Below are positions 46,771-55,271 of a DNA stretch of 64,000 bases, piece by piece. Every line of letters begins with the position of its first letter. Position 1 is the stretch's first letter. This stretch comes from Planctomycetota bacterium (GTDB taxonomy: Bacteria > Planctomycetota > Planctomycetia > Pirellulales > Pirellulaceae), in assembly GCA_016872775.1 (NCBI GenBank), contig VGZA01000010.1, positions 50,829-114,828 on the forward strand. The letters run 5' to 3'. Below the pieces are notes generated by a model that made no database searches, was not told the origin of the DNA, and saw nothing but the letters and a program-made list of their open reading frames with translations. Both the position numbers and the translations under genes were made by a program.

Positions 46771-48130
46771 GCACGCTCGTTCCTCCCTCAAGCACTTTCA
46801 GCTCCGCCCGGGCCTGCGTATCCAGACCCGCGAATTCGGCAATCGTCGTACCGACCATGAGCGGCGAGATGGGTGTCGAGACAGGATCACCACCCAAGCG
46901 GTCGCTGGCGCCGATCACCTGTCCCGGCCTCATACCCGCGCCGGCCCAGAGGGATGAATAGCAACGCGGCCAGTGGTCACGGGCCGCGCGGTTGGTGATC
47001 TTCGGCGTGCGGCCAAATTCTCCCATCGCCACCACCAACGTGCTCTCCAACAGTCCGCGTTGCGACAAGTCGTCCAACAGGGCGGACAATGCGCGATCGA
47101 GAATCGGACAATGACGGTCCGGCAAGAGCTCAAAATTATAGATGTGAGTATCCCAGCCAAAATCGGTATTGGGGGTCATTGCCTCGACGTACTCGCTCCA
47201 GTTCACCTGGATGTACGACACGCCTGCCTCGACCATCCGGCGAGCCATCAGGCAACTCTGCCCAAACGATGTTTGGCCATAGGCGTCGCGTGTCTCGGTG
47301 GACTCCTGCGTAAGGTCGAGTGCTTTCCGACCGGAGGGCCCGGAGAGCAACTCGAAAGCCCGTTGGTGCAGCCGGCTCCAGTCGTGCAATCGATCCTCTT
47401 CCGTCTGACGTCGCACGGCATCCAGTGTGCCAAGTAAGGTTCGACGATCGTGAATGCGGTGCGGCGACAGGCCATCGAGCAACTTGAGGGACGGGATTTC
47501 CGCCTCGCCGAATTCAGAGCAACTGATGAGAAACGGTTCGAACGCCTTCCCCAGCGAGCCGGCGCCATACCCGTCCACGATCCGGACCACGTCTTTGGGT
47601 ATGCCGCGTCCCAGCATGGCAAATGCCGGCAGGCTCCCTTTTTCGCCGCGATACTTGGCAATGATGGAACCGAAGTTTGGCTTCACGGGCAGCGGCTTTT
47701 CCGGGAAGCCGGTGAGTCCGAAGGTTCCAGCGTCGGGATGGCCGGGTGCAAACGTCACATTCGAACGAACGACATTGAACAAGTGACTGCGACTGGCAAG
47801 CCTGGGGAGCAATTCCGATAATTGCAAACCGGGGGTACGGGTCGAAATCGGGGCGAATGGTCCGCGGACATCCGCGGGTGCATCTGGTTTCGGATCGAAC
47901 GTATCCAAATGACTAGGCGCACCCCATAGCCAGATGAAAATTACCGACTTGGCGCGAATGCTGTTGCGCCGCGCATCGGCCGCGACGGCGTACGATCCCG
48001 GGATTCCGCCGCCACCCATGCCGGCCGCACCGAGTGCGAGCGGCACGAACGGCAGGGACATGCCCGCACGCAAGAAGCTCCGGCGGCTGGCGCCCCCACA
48101 GGTTCGCGAAAGAAAGCTACCGATATCCAC
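46754..48130 (-). CDS. DUF1501 secreted protein
   Basis: 458 residues with the twin-arginine motif ASRRSFLRAG near residue 15. DUF1501 landmarks are FIWLWGAPSHLDTFDPKP, LLPRLASRSHLFNVVRS, YIQVNWSEY, FGWDTHIYNFELL, LVVAMGEFGRTPKI and ARDHWPRCYSSLWAGAG. It overlaps the TolB-like gene by 17 bases. Unlike the DUF1501 protein at 32806-34269, it has no PSCyt/PSD1 cytochrome neighbour. The three DUF1501 proteins in this window are clearly paralogous families rather than recent duplicates. Confidence 0.93.
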   Translation of the reverse strand: MDIGSFLSRTCGGASRRSFLRAGMSLPFVPLALGAAGMGGGGIPGSYAVAADARRNSIRAKSVIFIWLWGAPSHLDTFDPKPDAPADVRGPFAPISTRTPGLQLSELLPRLASRSHLFNVVRSNVTFAPGHPDAGTFGLTGFPEKPLPVKPNFGSIIAKYRGEKGSLPAFAMLGRGIPKDVVRIVDGYGAGSLGKAFEPFLISCSEFGEAEIPSLKLLDGLSPHRIHDRRTLLGTLDAVRRQTEEDRLHDWSRLHQRAFELLSGPSGRKALDLTQESTETRDAYGQTSFGQSCLMARRMVEAGVSYIQVNWSEYVEAMTPNTDFGWDTHIYNFELLPDRHCPILDRALSALLDDLSQRGLLESTLVVAMGEFGRTPKITNRAARDHWPRCYSSLWAGAGMRPGQVIGASDRLGGDPVSTPISPLMVGTTIAEFAGLDTQARAELKVLEGGTSVHELLS

Positions 48131-48281
48131 GGAGTTTGCCCTTCAAGCCTGGGAAGCGACGCGCAACGCGAGCTCCATCGATCATAGTCCGCACGGAGTC
48201 GTCTGGAAACCTGGGCCGGGGCTGGCAGCGCTCGACCTCCATCCAGGACGTCCGGATCTTGGCAAAGCCTGACGCCGGCGG

Positions 48282-49220
48282 CTACGGCGATTTGCCGAGC
48301 TTCGATCCCAGCCAGTTCACGGCGTTTGAAACGACCCGCAGCGGCAATTCCTGTTTGTACACCGGATAGGTTTCGTGCCCAGGTCGGAAATAGAATACGC
48401 GTCCGTCGCCAAGTTTCCAGATCTGACCGCTGCGAAAACTTTCGCCGGCGGACCAGCGTTCTTCAAACAGGGTCTCGTCGGCCAGCGGCACGTGGAACGG
48501 GTCGGCATACATTTCCGTTTGTGGAATCTCAAAACTTTCCGGAAGACCTTGGGCGATGGGATGAGTCTGGTTCAGCACTTTCACCAGGCTTGGCTTGCCA
48601 TCGGCGCGATACGCCGGGAACACGCAGTTGGGCAGATCGACGCGCACGGTGAGTTGCGCCCCGCGACGCACCGCGTAATAGGCCGGAGTTACCAGCGAGT
48701 CCGCCGTGGGCACAAAGCGCCCTTCCGGAGCAACGAACTCGAATTTCACCGCTGGACCACTGGCGGGATCGGGATAGCGGCGACGCGCATCGTCGCGCGT
48801 GCGTTCGTGCATCGCCTCGATGAACGGAGCGGACCAGTGCGCGGAATGCAATGCGATCAAAGCCAACTGCCCACGCTTGATACGCGCAACGATATCCTTG
48901 GCTCGCTCCTCGGAAATCTCCCCTTGACGCACATGTCCCCACCAAACCAGGACGTCGGTACTATCCAGCAGGCCGGCGGGCAGACCCTTCTCGGGTTGAT
49001 CGATATTGGCAGCGATCACGCGCAGTCCCGGCTGCCGGGACAAGTGATCGGCGATCGCATTACCCAGAAAATTGTCGTAGGCCTGTTTCTGGGCCGGTTG
49101 CTGCTCATCCCAAACCACAACGCGAATGCGTGTTTCCCCCGCGAAACCGCCGCGAGCAGCCAGGCACGCACCGGCGCCCGAGGTCCAAGCCAGAAAGCGA
49201 CGACGATCAGGTTGAAGCAT
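48282..49220 (-). CDS. ThuA-like protein, secreted
   Basis: 312 residues. The N-terminal DRRRFLAWTSGAGACLAARG is a twin-arginine-like signal. The body matches the ThuA (trehalose utilisation-like) family, which has a class I glutamine-amidotransferase-like fold: RIRVVVWDEQQPAQKQAY, DVLVWWGHVRQGEISEE, LIALHSAHWSAPF and YFRPGHETYPVYKQ. The family is linked to sugar catabolism, but no reaction is firmly assigned. It is the only gene between the DUF1501 gene and a frameshifted gene, on the same strand, with about 150 bp to the former. Confidence 0.88.
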   Translation of the reverse strand: MLQPDRRRFLAWTSGAGACLAARGGFAGETRIRVVVWDEQQPAQKQAYDNFLGNAIADHLSRQPGLRVIAANIDQPEKGLPAGLLDSTDVLVWWGHVRQGEISEERAKDIVARIKRGQLALIALHSAHWSAPFIEAMHERTRDDARRRYPDPASGPAVKFEFVAPEGRFVPTADSLVTPAYYAVRRGAQLTVRVDLPNCVFPAYRADGKPSLVKVLNQTHPIAQGLPESFEIPQTEMYADPFHVPLADETLFEERWSAGESFRSGQIWKLGDGRVFYFRPGHETYPVYKQELPLRVVSNAVNWLGSKLGKSP

Positions 49221-49275
49221 CGACGAACTCGCCTCGCTGTGAAAACAACAATCCCGCCAATCAACGATTTCCAGT

Positions 49276-49628
49276 TTACTCCTTTGACGGACGACGTCGC
49301 GACTCCTTGCGCGACCCGCGTTTCTCTACGGCGTTCCGCCAGGCCAGCGTCAGGACCTCCCGCAGCGCGGCGTGGTCGATCTCCTGCAGCAGGAACCGAG
49401 TACAGCCTGCCCGCCCCCAGGCACCATTTTCCGGCGCCAATCCTTCAGGAAAGTCGCACACATATTCCGTTTGCTGCTCCAGCGTCAACTTGACCATCCC
49501 GGATCGCTCGTTGTGATGCAAGGTCGCGAATATTCGGTTGTCGACGCGGAAGTCCGGTGGCCTTGATGCGAGCCTTCCACAGCCCCTTTCATGCCCGTCG
49601 CCAACCGGCGCAAATCACTCGCTTGCAT
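49276..49628 (-). pseudogene. Frameshifted MmcQ/YjbR-family gene
   Basis: Starting at the ATG at 49628 the first frame reads ASDLRRLATGMKGAVEGSHQ and then leaves the family pattern. A second frame from about 49558 reads DFRVDNRIFATLHHNERSG, VKLTLEQQTEYVCDFPEG, GAWGRAGCTRFLLQEIDHAA and ALTLAWRNA-like text to the stop at 49276. Adding one base near 49556 restores a continuous MmcQ/YjbR domain of about 117 residues. These small proteins have a double-wing DNA-binding-like fold. The shift is a true mutation or a sequencing error. Confidence 0.7.
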
Positions 49629-49833
49629 CTTCGTCCGGCCCGCAAAATGGTCTGCGATCCACGCGTTCCCCGACACACCATACGAGTCTGATTTTATCGG
49701 TCGCCGTCGGGACTCAATAACCTCGGCTGACGAGCGAATAGTTGCCCATTATACTATGCAAACTCGCTTCTGCATGCTTGTCACCACCGCTCAGGTTCCT
49801 CAAACGCATCCCTAAAGAAACCACGGCCAGCCC

Positions 49834-51639
49834 ATGACGATTGCTGAATCCCGGCTCCGGATCTTGTCCGTTCCCTTCCGCTGCATCCTGCCTGGCTGTG
49901 CGGCGCTTCTTGTCCAAGCGATTCTGGCTCCGGTGATTCTCTGCACCGTGTCGATGCCGGTTCTCGGCCAGGCTCCGTCCGGGGATGGCATGTTGGACGC
50001 CGCCGACATCTACGCACCACAGCGCGTAATCGATGTATCGATCGAGATCGCCCCGGAACACTGGTTGGCGCTCTGCAACCAGACTCGCGACCTGCTGCGC
50101 GCGATCGGGAGTTCTTCGGACGAAAAGGTATTCCGATATTTTCCCGCGGATGTCACGATCGACGGCAGGAAAATTGCGAATGTCGGTGTTCGCAAAAAAG
50201 GTTTTCTCGGCTCGTTGGACAGTGTTCGACCGTCGCTGAAAATAAAATTTGACGAGTTCCAGAGCCAGCAGGTGGCGAGCGGCTTCGACCGGTTGACGCT
50301 GAATAACAACAAGCAGGATCCCAGTCGGATTTGCCAGTTTTTTGCCTACCAGTTCTTCAACAGGTCGGGCCAGGTCGCATCGCGTTGTAACCTTGCCAAG
50401 GTGACGGTCAACGGGAATTTTCTGGGGATCTACTCCAATGTCGAATCGGTTGCGGAACCGTTCCTGAAAGCTCGATTCGGTGATGGCAGCGGGGCACTGT
50501 ACGAAGGGACGACTACCGACCTGACGCCGGGGAATGTCGATCGCCTGGAGGCCAAGAACAAGGCGGCTCGACATCAGGAAGTCGGTCAACTCGCCGAATG
50601 GTTCGACAGCGATGAGATTCCGATGGCCCAAGTCGAGCAGCTGTTGGACATCGAGGCGTTTGTGCGATTCTGGGCCAGCGAAAGTCTGCTCGGCTTCTGG
50701 GATGGTTACACTCAAAATCAGAATAACTACTTCATCTACCAGGTGCCCCAGACCAAGAAGCTACGGTTCATCCCCTGGGGACTTGACTCGGCCTTCATGG
50801 AAGCGATTCCACTTCCTCAGTTGAAGACCGTCAACAAGTCGGTGTACGCCAATTCGGTGTTGGCGAACCGGCTCTATCGCAACCCCCGCATGCAGAAGCT
50901 CTATTTGGACAGCATGCGGCAACTGCTTGCCGAACATTGGCGGGAAGAGGCGATGCTGGCGGAGGTCGATCAACTGGCGGCGCGCGTTCGCGAGCACGGC
51001 GGGGCCGAGCATGCCGATTTCGATCGTCGCGTGAACGAAATCAAGGCATTCCTACGCGGTAGGCGCGCCACGATCGAAAAGGAACTTGCGAGCGGTCACG
51101 TGGAGATCCCCCATGGCGTTCGGCGCCCGATCAGCAGCGAACGCATCGGTTCCGCGTCGGGTACGTTCGCGACGGAATGGCACGAGCGAACTCCTTCAGA
51201 ACCGTCGGAAAAAGGTACCGTCGAACTGCGTGTGGAGCTGAATGGCGAAGTCGTTGAGTTCAGCAGACTGGGTGTGATCGCGGAGCCAAGCCAGGATCGC
51301 AACGCGAAAGAGTCCGACGGTACGTTGCCACCCACGGTCGCTTTTCATGGCATACGCAAATCGGACGAGAAGCAGTGGCTGCTGGTCGTGTCGACCAACA
51401 ACAGTTCCTTTCGACCGGCAGACCAGCCTGCCCAGGTAGGCGGGCTGATCATTGAAGGGAATCCGCTCTGGTTCTTCGCCAAGATGATGCTGGGAGGCGG
51501 CAACTGGAACGAATTGATTCTGGCGTCGGGCACAGTGAAATTCGACGAGGCGGCGCGTGAGCCAGGAGCGTCGGTCCGCGGTCGTTTGCAGGTCGAGCTC
51601 GGCCGATTTAGCGGCGGAGACCATCTGCCGGTCCGGTAA
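49834..51639 (+). CDS. CotH-kinase-family secreted protein
   Basis: 601 residues. Residues 1-46 form a long signal peptide. The CotH domain spans about 60-400: IDVSIEIAPEHWLALCNQ, VGVRKKGFLGSLDSVRPSLKIKF, LTLNNNKQDPSRICQFFAYQ, GNFLGIYSNVESV and RFIPWGLDSAF, the last resembling the metal-binding DxD-like region of CotH kinases. CotH phosphorylates spore-coat proteins in Bacillus; relatives in other bacteria are secreted with unknown targets. The C-terminal 190 residues (VELRVELNGEVVEFSRLG, KQWLLVVSTNNSS) are beta-rich and unassigned. Confidence 0.88.
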   Translation: MTIAESRLRILSVPFRCILPGCAALLVQAILAPVILCTVSMPVLGQAPSGDGMLDAADIYAPQRVIDVSIEIAPEHWLALCNQTRDLLRAIGSSSDEKVFRYFPADVTIDGRKIANVGVRKKGFLGSLDSVRPSLKIKFDEFQSQQVASGFDRLTLNNNKQDPSRICQFFAYQFFNRSGQVASRCNLAKVTVNGNFLGIYSNVESVAEPFLKARFGDGSGALYEGTTTDLTPGNVDRLEAKNKAARHQEVGQLAEWFDSDEIPMAQVEQLLDIEAFVRFWASESLLGFWDGYTQNQNNYFIYQVPQTKKLRFIPWGLDSAFMEAIPLPQLKTVNKSVYANSVLANRLYRNPRMQKLYLDSMRQLLAEHWREEAMLAEVDQLAARVREHGGAEHADFDRRVNEIKAFLRGRRATIEKELASGHVEIPHGVRRPISSERIGSASGTFATEWHERTPSEPSEKGTVELRVELNGEVVEFSRLGVIAEPSQDRNAKESDGTLPPTVAFHGIRKSDEKQWLLVVSTNNSSFRPADQPAQVGGLIIEGNPLWFFAKMMLGGGNWNELILASGTVKFDEAAREPGASVRGRLQVELGRFSGGDHLPVR

Positions 51640-51743
51640 GGGCGACCGGTGCCCAAACTCCTTGGCGTCTCCGCGAGAGCCGTCTCGCAATTGCCGTCCA
51701 ATCGAAATGGATCGCGCCAAGACGCCAAAGCGAAACGGGAACG

Positions 51744-51950
51744 CTATGCGCGTACGGCGATCAGCAGACGCAGGACGATCCAGGCCGCGCCGGCCAGCAA
51801 CAGAACCTTGATCGCATAACGTCGCCACAGCCCCAGACGAGGCCTGTCCGCTTGAACGCCCCCCATTCCGATAAGAAAGAGCGCGATGGTACCGATCGCC
51901 ATCCAGAAGAGTCGAAGAAAACACCCCGCGGGACGCTGTTCGGCAGCCAC
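51744..51950 (-). CDS. Small membrane protein
   Basis: 68 residues with two hydrophobic helices (LFWMAIGTIALFLIGMGGV and YAIKVLLLAGAAWIVLRLLIAV) separated by a basic loop. The start PAGCFLRLFWM and general size resemble small two-helix membrane proteins common in planctomycetes. Function unknown. It is convergent with the CotH gene and divergent from argB. Confidence 0.6.
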   Translation of the reverse strand: MAAEQRPAGCFLRLFWMAIGTIALFLIGMGGVQADRPRLGLWRRYAIKVLLLAGAAWIVLRLLIAVRA

Positions 51951-52079
51951 CCGCCGTTCGGACGGCGCTTAAGTCTGAATCACTGGACCGGACTGCTGTG
52001 CGTTGACACACGCGGTGGACCGCTCATAAAATGCTCGGTTTGCCGGATGCGCCAACGTCCATAACTACGGGGGTTTCGG

Positions 52080-52958
52080 TTGTTAGAAGCAATCCAGAAG
52101 GCCGACACGCTGATCGAAGCGCTGGGATGGATCCGGCGTTTTCGCGACAAGGTTACCGTAATCAAGCTGGGTGGCAGCGTCATGGAGGACGAGAACGCTT
52201 TGCGCCACGTCCTGATCGATATCGTCTTCATGGAAACGGTCGGCATGCGACCGGTCCTGGTGCATGGGGGTGGAGCGGCGATCAGTCGTGCGATGGACGA
52301 AGCCGGTATCGTGCCGAGGTTTATTCAGGGGCGCCGCTATACCGACGAGCCAACCTTGAAAATTGTCGAGGAAGTTCTGGCGTATCAGACCAATGAAGCG
52401 ATCGCGCGCAAGATCGAGGACTTTGGCGGGCGGGCGATGAACCTGAATTTCCGCTCCACCAATGTGCTGTTCGGCGAGAAACTGTTACTGGAGAACCGAG
52501 ATGGCCCGCCGATCGACTTGGGCTTCGTCGGTCAGGTTACGCGCGTCGATCGGTCCACGATCGAAAACCTCTGCTACGCCGGGCAGGTTCCGGTGATCCC
52601 TTCAATGTGTATTGATGAGCGTGGACAGAAGTACAATGTGAATGCCGACACCGCCGCGACGGCTGTGGCGCAGGCGTTGGGGGCGGAAAAGCTGGTCTTC
52701 ATGAGTGATGTGAACGGCGTACGCCGCAACAAAAACGATCCCGACTCCCTGATGCACTCGTTGACCGCCAGTGAAGCCCGCAAGCTGATCGAATCCGGCG
52801 CGATCGAGTCCGGCATGATCCCCAAAGTCGAAGCCTGCCTGGACACGATCAATCGGGGTGTTCGCAAGGTTCATATTATTGACGGGCGACTGCGTCATTC
52901 GCTGTTGCTTGAAATCTATACCACGCAAGGAGTCGGAACCGAGATCATCCGCGACTGA
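52080..52958 (+). CDS. argB: Acetylglutamate kinase
   Basis: 292 residues from a TTG at 52080, with a G-rich run (CGGGGG) upstream as a possible ribosome site. It catalyses the second step of arginine synthesis, phosphorylating N-acetylglutamate. Motifs are [42 protein letters not shown] and [11 protein letters not shown]. The fifth-to-last [11 protein letters not shown] and the C-terminal TTQGVGTEI are typical of NAGK. The N-terminal helix before the first strand ([20 protein letters not shown]) is the extension seen in arginine-sensitive hexameric NAGKs, suggesting feedback inhibition. argD follows 173 bp downstream. Confidence 0.94.
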   Translation: MLEAIQKADTLIEALGWIRRFRDKVTVIKLGGSVMEDENALRHVLIDIVFMETVGMRPVLVHGGGAAISRAMDEAGIVPRFIQGRRYTDEPTLKIVEEVLAYQTNEAIARKIEDFGGRAMNLNFRSTNVLFGEKLLLENRDGPPIDLGFVGQVTRVDRSTIENLCYAGQVPVIPSMCIDERGQKYNVNADTAATAVAQALGAEKLVFMSDVNGVRRNKNDPDSLMHSLTASEARKLIESGAIESGMIPKVEACLDTINRGVRKVHIIDGRLRHSLLLEIYTTQGVGTEIIRD

Positions 52959-53131
52959 CCACCCAGGCCCAGGCCGCAGCTGCTCTTTCCGCCACCTCCG
53001 TCGCACCCTCGTTCGCGGCGCGGTGGGGAATCGGTGAGGAAGGCCCCCTGTCGAGCCTGACGGTGAACCGGCGGCGCGGTGGCCGTGTCCCACTGTTTTT
53101 CACGTATGCTCACTTCATGTCGGGAGCCCCT

Positions 53132-54337
53132 ATGACCATCGCCACCGAAACGAACTCGTCCGCTACCGTCGAACTGTTCAAGAAATACGTTATCCCGAAT
53201 TACAACCGCTACCCGGTTAACCTGGTGCGCGGCGAAGGGTCGTGGGTCTGGGACAGCGAAGGGCACCGCTACCTCGATCTGTTTCCGGGTTGGGGCTGCA
53301 ATCTGCTGGGCCACTGTCCCCCCGCGGTGGTACAGGCGGTGCAGGATCAGGTCGCGACGCTGATTCATGTTCCGAACACCTGGCACATGGACGTTCAGGG
53401 ACGCTGGGCACAGCTGTTGTCGGAGCACAGTTTTGGCGGCCAGGCGTTTTTCTGCAATTCGGGTACGGAAGCGAACGAGGCCGCGATCAAACTCGCTCGC
53501 CTGCATGCGACGAAGGGCCGCTACAAGATTATTACATTCGAGGGCGGATTCCACGGCCGGACGCTGGGTTCGCTGACGGCGACCGCTCAACCGAAGTACC
53601 ACGAGGGGTTGGGCCCGCTGGTAGCCGGATTCACCTACGCTCCCTATGGCGATCTGGCGGCGGTGGAAAAACTGATCGATGACGAGACCTGCGCGATCAT
53701 GATCGAGCCGATCCAGGGGGAGGGAGGCGTGCGCATTCCGCAAGCGGACTTTCTGCCCGGCCTGCGCCGACTTGCCGACCAGCACGGCCTGCTGTTGATA
53801 TTCGACGAAGTGCAGACCGGGTGCGGCCGCACCGGCCACTGGTTTGGCTACCAGTATTTCGGGGTAACGCCCGACGTGATGACCCTGGCCAAAGCGCTCT
53901 GTGGTGGCATCGCGGGTGGCGCGATGTTGGCGCGGCGGGAGGTTGCCGCCAGCCTGCGACCCGGCATGCATGCGGCCACGTTTGGCGGCAACCCGATCGC
54001 CGCTCGCGCAGGGATCGCCACCCTGGAAACGATCGCCCACGACAACCTGCTCGACAGCGCCCAGCAGCTCGACAAACTGTTTCGCCGTCGACTCGAGTCG
54101 CTGCGGGCGAATTGCGAACTGGTTCGCGACGTGCGCGTGGCGGGCGTGATGATCGGCGTCGAGTTGACCTTGGACGGAGCACCGGTCGTGAAGAAGTGCC
54201 TCGAACGTCGCTTGTTGATCAACTGTACCCACGGCACGGTGATCCGGTTACTCCCGGCAATGAACCTGACGACGGAGCAGGCTGAGGAAGGCTGCGATAT
54301 CCTCATTCAAGCGATTCAGGAGTCGGCAGGTGGCTAG
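53132..54337 (+). CDS. argD: Acetylornithine aminotransferase
   Basis: 401 residues from the ATG at 53132, with GGGAG six bases upstream; an ATG at 53117 is less well placed. The class III PLP aminotransferase motifs are NSGTEANEAAIKLAR, FHGRTLGSLTATAQPKY, IEPIQGEGGV, LIFDEVQTGCGRTG and TLAKALCGGIAGGAM, whose lysine would bind PLP. GGNPIAARAG and the C-terminal LLINCTHGTVIRLLPAMNLT are those of ArgD. It converts N-acetylglutamate semialdehyde to acetylornithine in arginine synthesis. It overlaps argF by eight bases. No argC or argJ is in the window. Confidence 0.94.
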   Translation: MTIATETNSSATVELFKKYVIPNYNRYPVNLVRGEGSWVWDSEGHRYLDLFPGWGCNLLGHCPPAVVQAVQDQVATLIHVPNTWHMDVQGRWAQLLSEHSFGGQAFFCNSGTEANEAAIKLARLHATKGRYKIITFEGGFHGRTLGSLTATAQPKYHEGLGPLVAGFTYAPYGDLAAVEKLIDDETCAIMIEPIQGEGGVRIPQADFLPGLRRLADQHGLLLIFDEVQTGCGRTGHWFGYQYFGVTPDVMTLAKALCGGIAGGAMLARREVAASLRPGMHAATFGGNPIAARAGIATLETIAHDNLLDSAQQLDKLFRRRLESLRANCELVRDVRVAGVMIGVELTLDGAPVVKKCLERRLLINCTHGTVIRLLPAMNLTTEQAEEGCDILIQAIQESAGG

Positions 54338-55259
54338 AAACCCGCATCTACTCGACCTGTTTGATTCTTCCGCGGAGGACATTTGCCGCATTTTCGAGAT
54401 AACGGCTGCACTCAAGGCACAGTGGCAGCGCGGAATCCGGGAACCGCTGCTGCCGGGGCGGGTGCTGGCGCTGCTGTTCGAGAAGCCGTCGCTGCGCACG
54501 CGCGTGAGCTTCGAGACGGCGATGAGCCACCTGGGCGGCAACGCGATGTTCCTGGGCGATGAGGTCGGCTGGGGCACGCGGGAAGCGACCGCCGACTTCG
54601 CGCGGGTGATGAGCCAGTACGTCGATCTCATCGTCTGCCGCGCGAATGCACATTCCAAAGTCCTGGAATTGGCCGAGTACAGCGAATGCCCGGTCGTGAA
54701 CGGTTTGACCGACGCAGCGCACCCCTGCCAGGCGCTGGCAGATCTCTTCACCCTGCTTGAATTGCGCGGGTCGCTGGACGGCGCAAAACTGGCGTATGTC
54801 GGCGATGCGAATAACGTGGCCCGCAGTCTGGCGGTTGCCTGCGGCAAACTGGGAGTCACGATGTCGATTGCGTCCCCGGCCGCCTATGCGTTTCCCCAAA
54901 CGTTTCTCGAACAACTTGGCCGCGAAATTCCCCAGCTGCGGCTGGAAGTGCGCGTCGATCCCCGGCAGGCAGTGCGCGACGCCGACGCCATCTACACCGA
55001 TGTCTGGACCAGCATGGGACAGGAATCGGAGCGATCGGCGCGGGCCGCCGCCCTCGCAAGTTACCAGGTGAATAACGCATTGCTGCAACATGCCCCCCGC
55101 CATGCAAAGTTCCTGCATTGCCTCCCCGCCCGTCGCGGAGAGGAAGTAAGCGACGAAGTGATCGACGGTCCAAATAGCGCGGTGATCCAACAGGCCGGCA
55201 ATCGACTCCACCTGCAGAAAGGACTGATCGCCTGGCTGCTCGACGCACCCTCGACTTGA
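54330..55259 (+). CDS. argF: Ornithine carbamoyltransferase
   Basis: 309 residues from a GTG at 54330, with AGGAG about nine bases upstream inside the end of argD. The carbamoyl-phosphate loop appears as FEKPSLRTRVSFE (serine-leucine-arginine-threonine-arginine variant), followed by DAAHPCQALADLFT for ornithine/carbamoyl phosphate binding, YVGDANNVARSL, TDVWTSMGQE and FLHCLPARRGEEV, whose cysteine closes the ornithine site. The reaction makes citrulline. It is the third gene of the arginine cluster, in the cytoplasm. Nothing is missing from the active site. Confidence 0.95.
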   Translation: MARNPHLLDLFDSSAEDICRIFEITAALKAQWQRGIREPLLPGRVLALLFEKPSLRTRVSFETAMSHLGGNAMFLGDEVGWGTREATADFARVMSQYVDLIVCRANAHSKVLELAEYSECPVVNGLTDAAHPCQALADLFTLLELRGSLDGAKLAYVGDANNVARSLAVACGKLGVTMSIASPAAYAFPQTFLEQLGREIPQLRLEVRVDPRQAVRDADAIYTDVWTSMGQESERSARAAALASYQVNNALLQHAPRHAKFLHCLPARRGEEVSDEVIDGPNSAVIQQAGNRLHLQKGLIAWLLDAPST

Positions 55260-55271
55260 ACAAGGCATTTC

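Noticed and set aside
45592..46860. A 422-codon plus-strand open frame
   Set aside because: Only its first 40 codons belong to the ActB remnant; the rest is antisense to the TolB-like gene.
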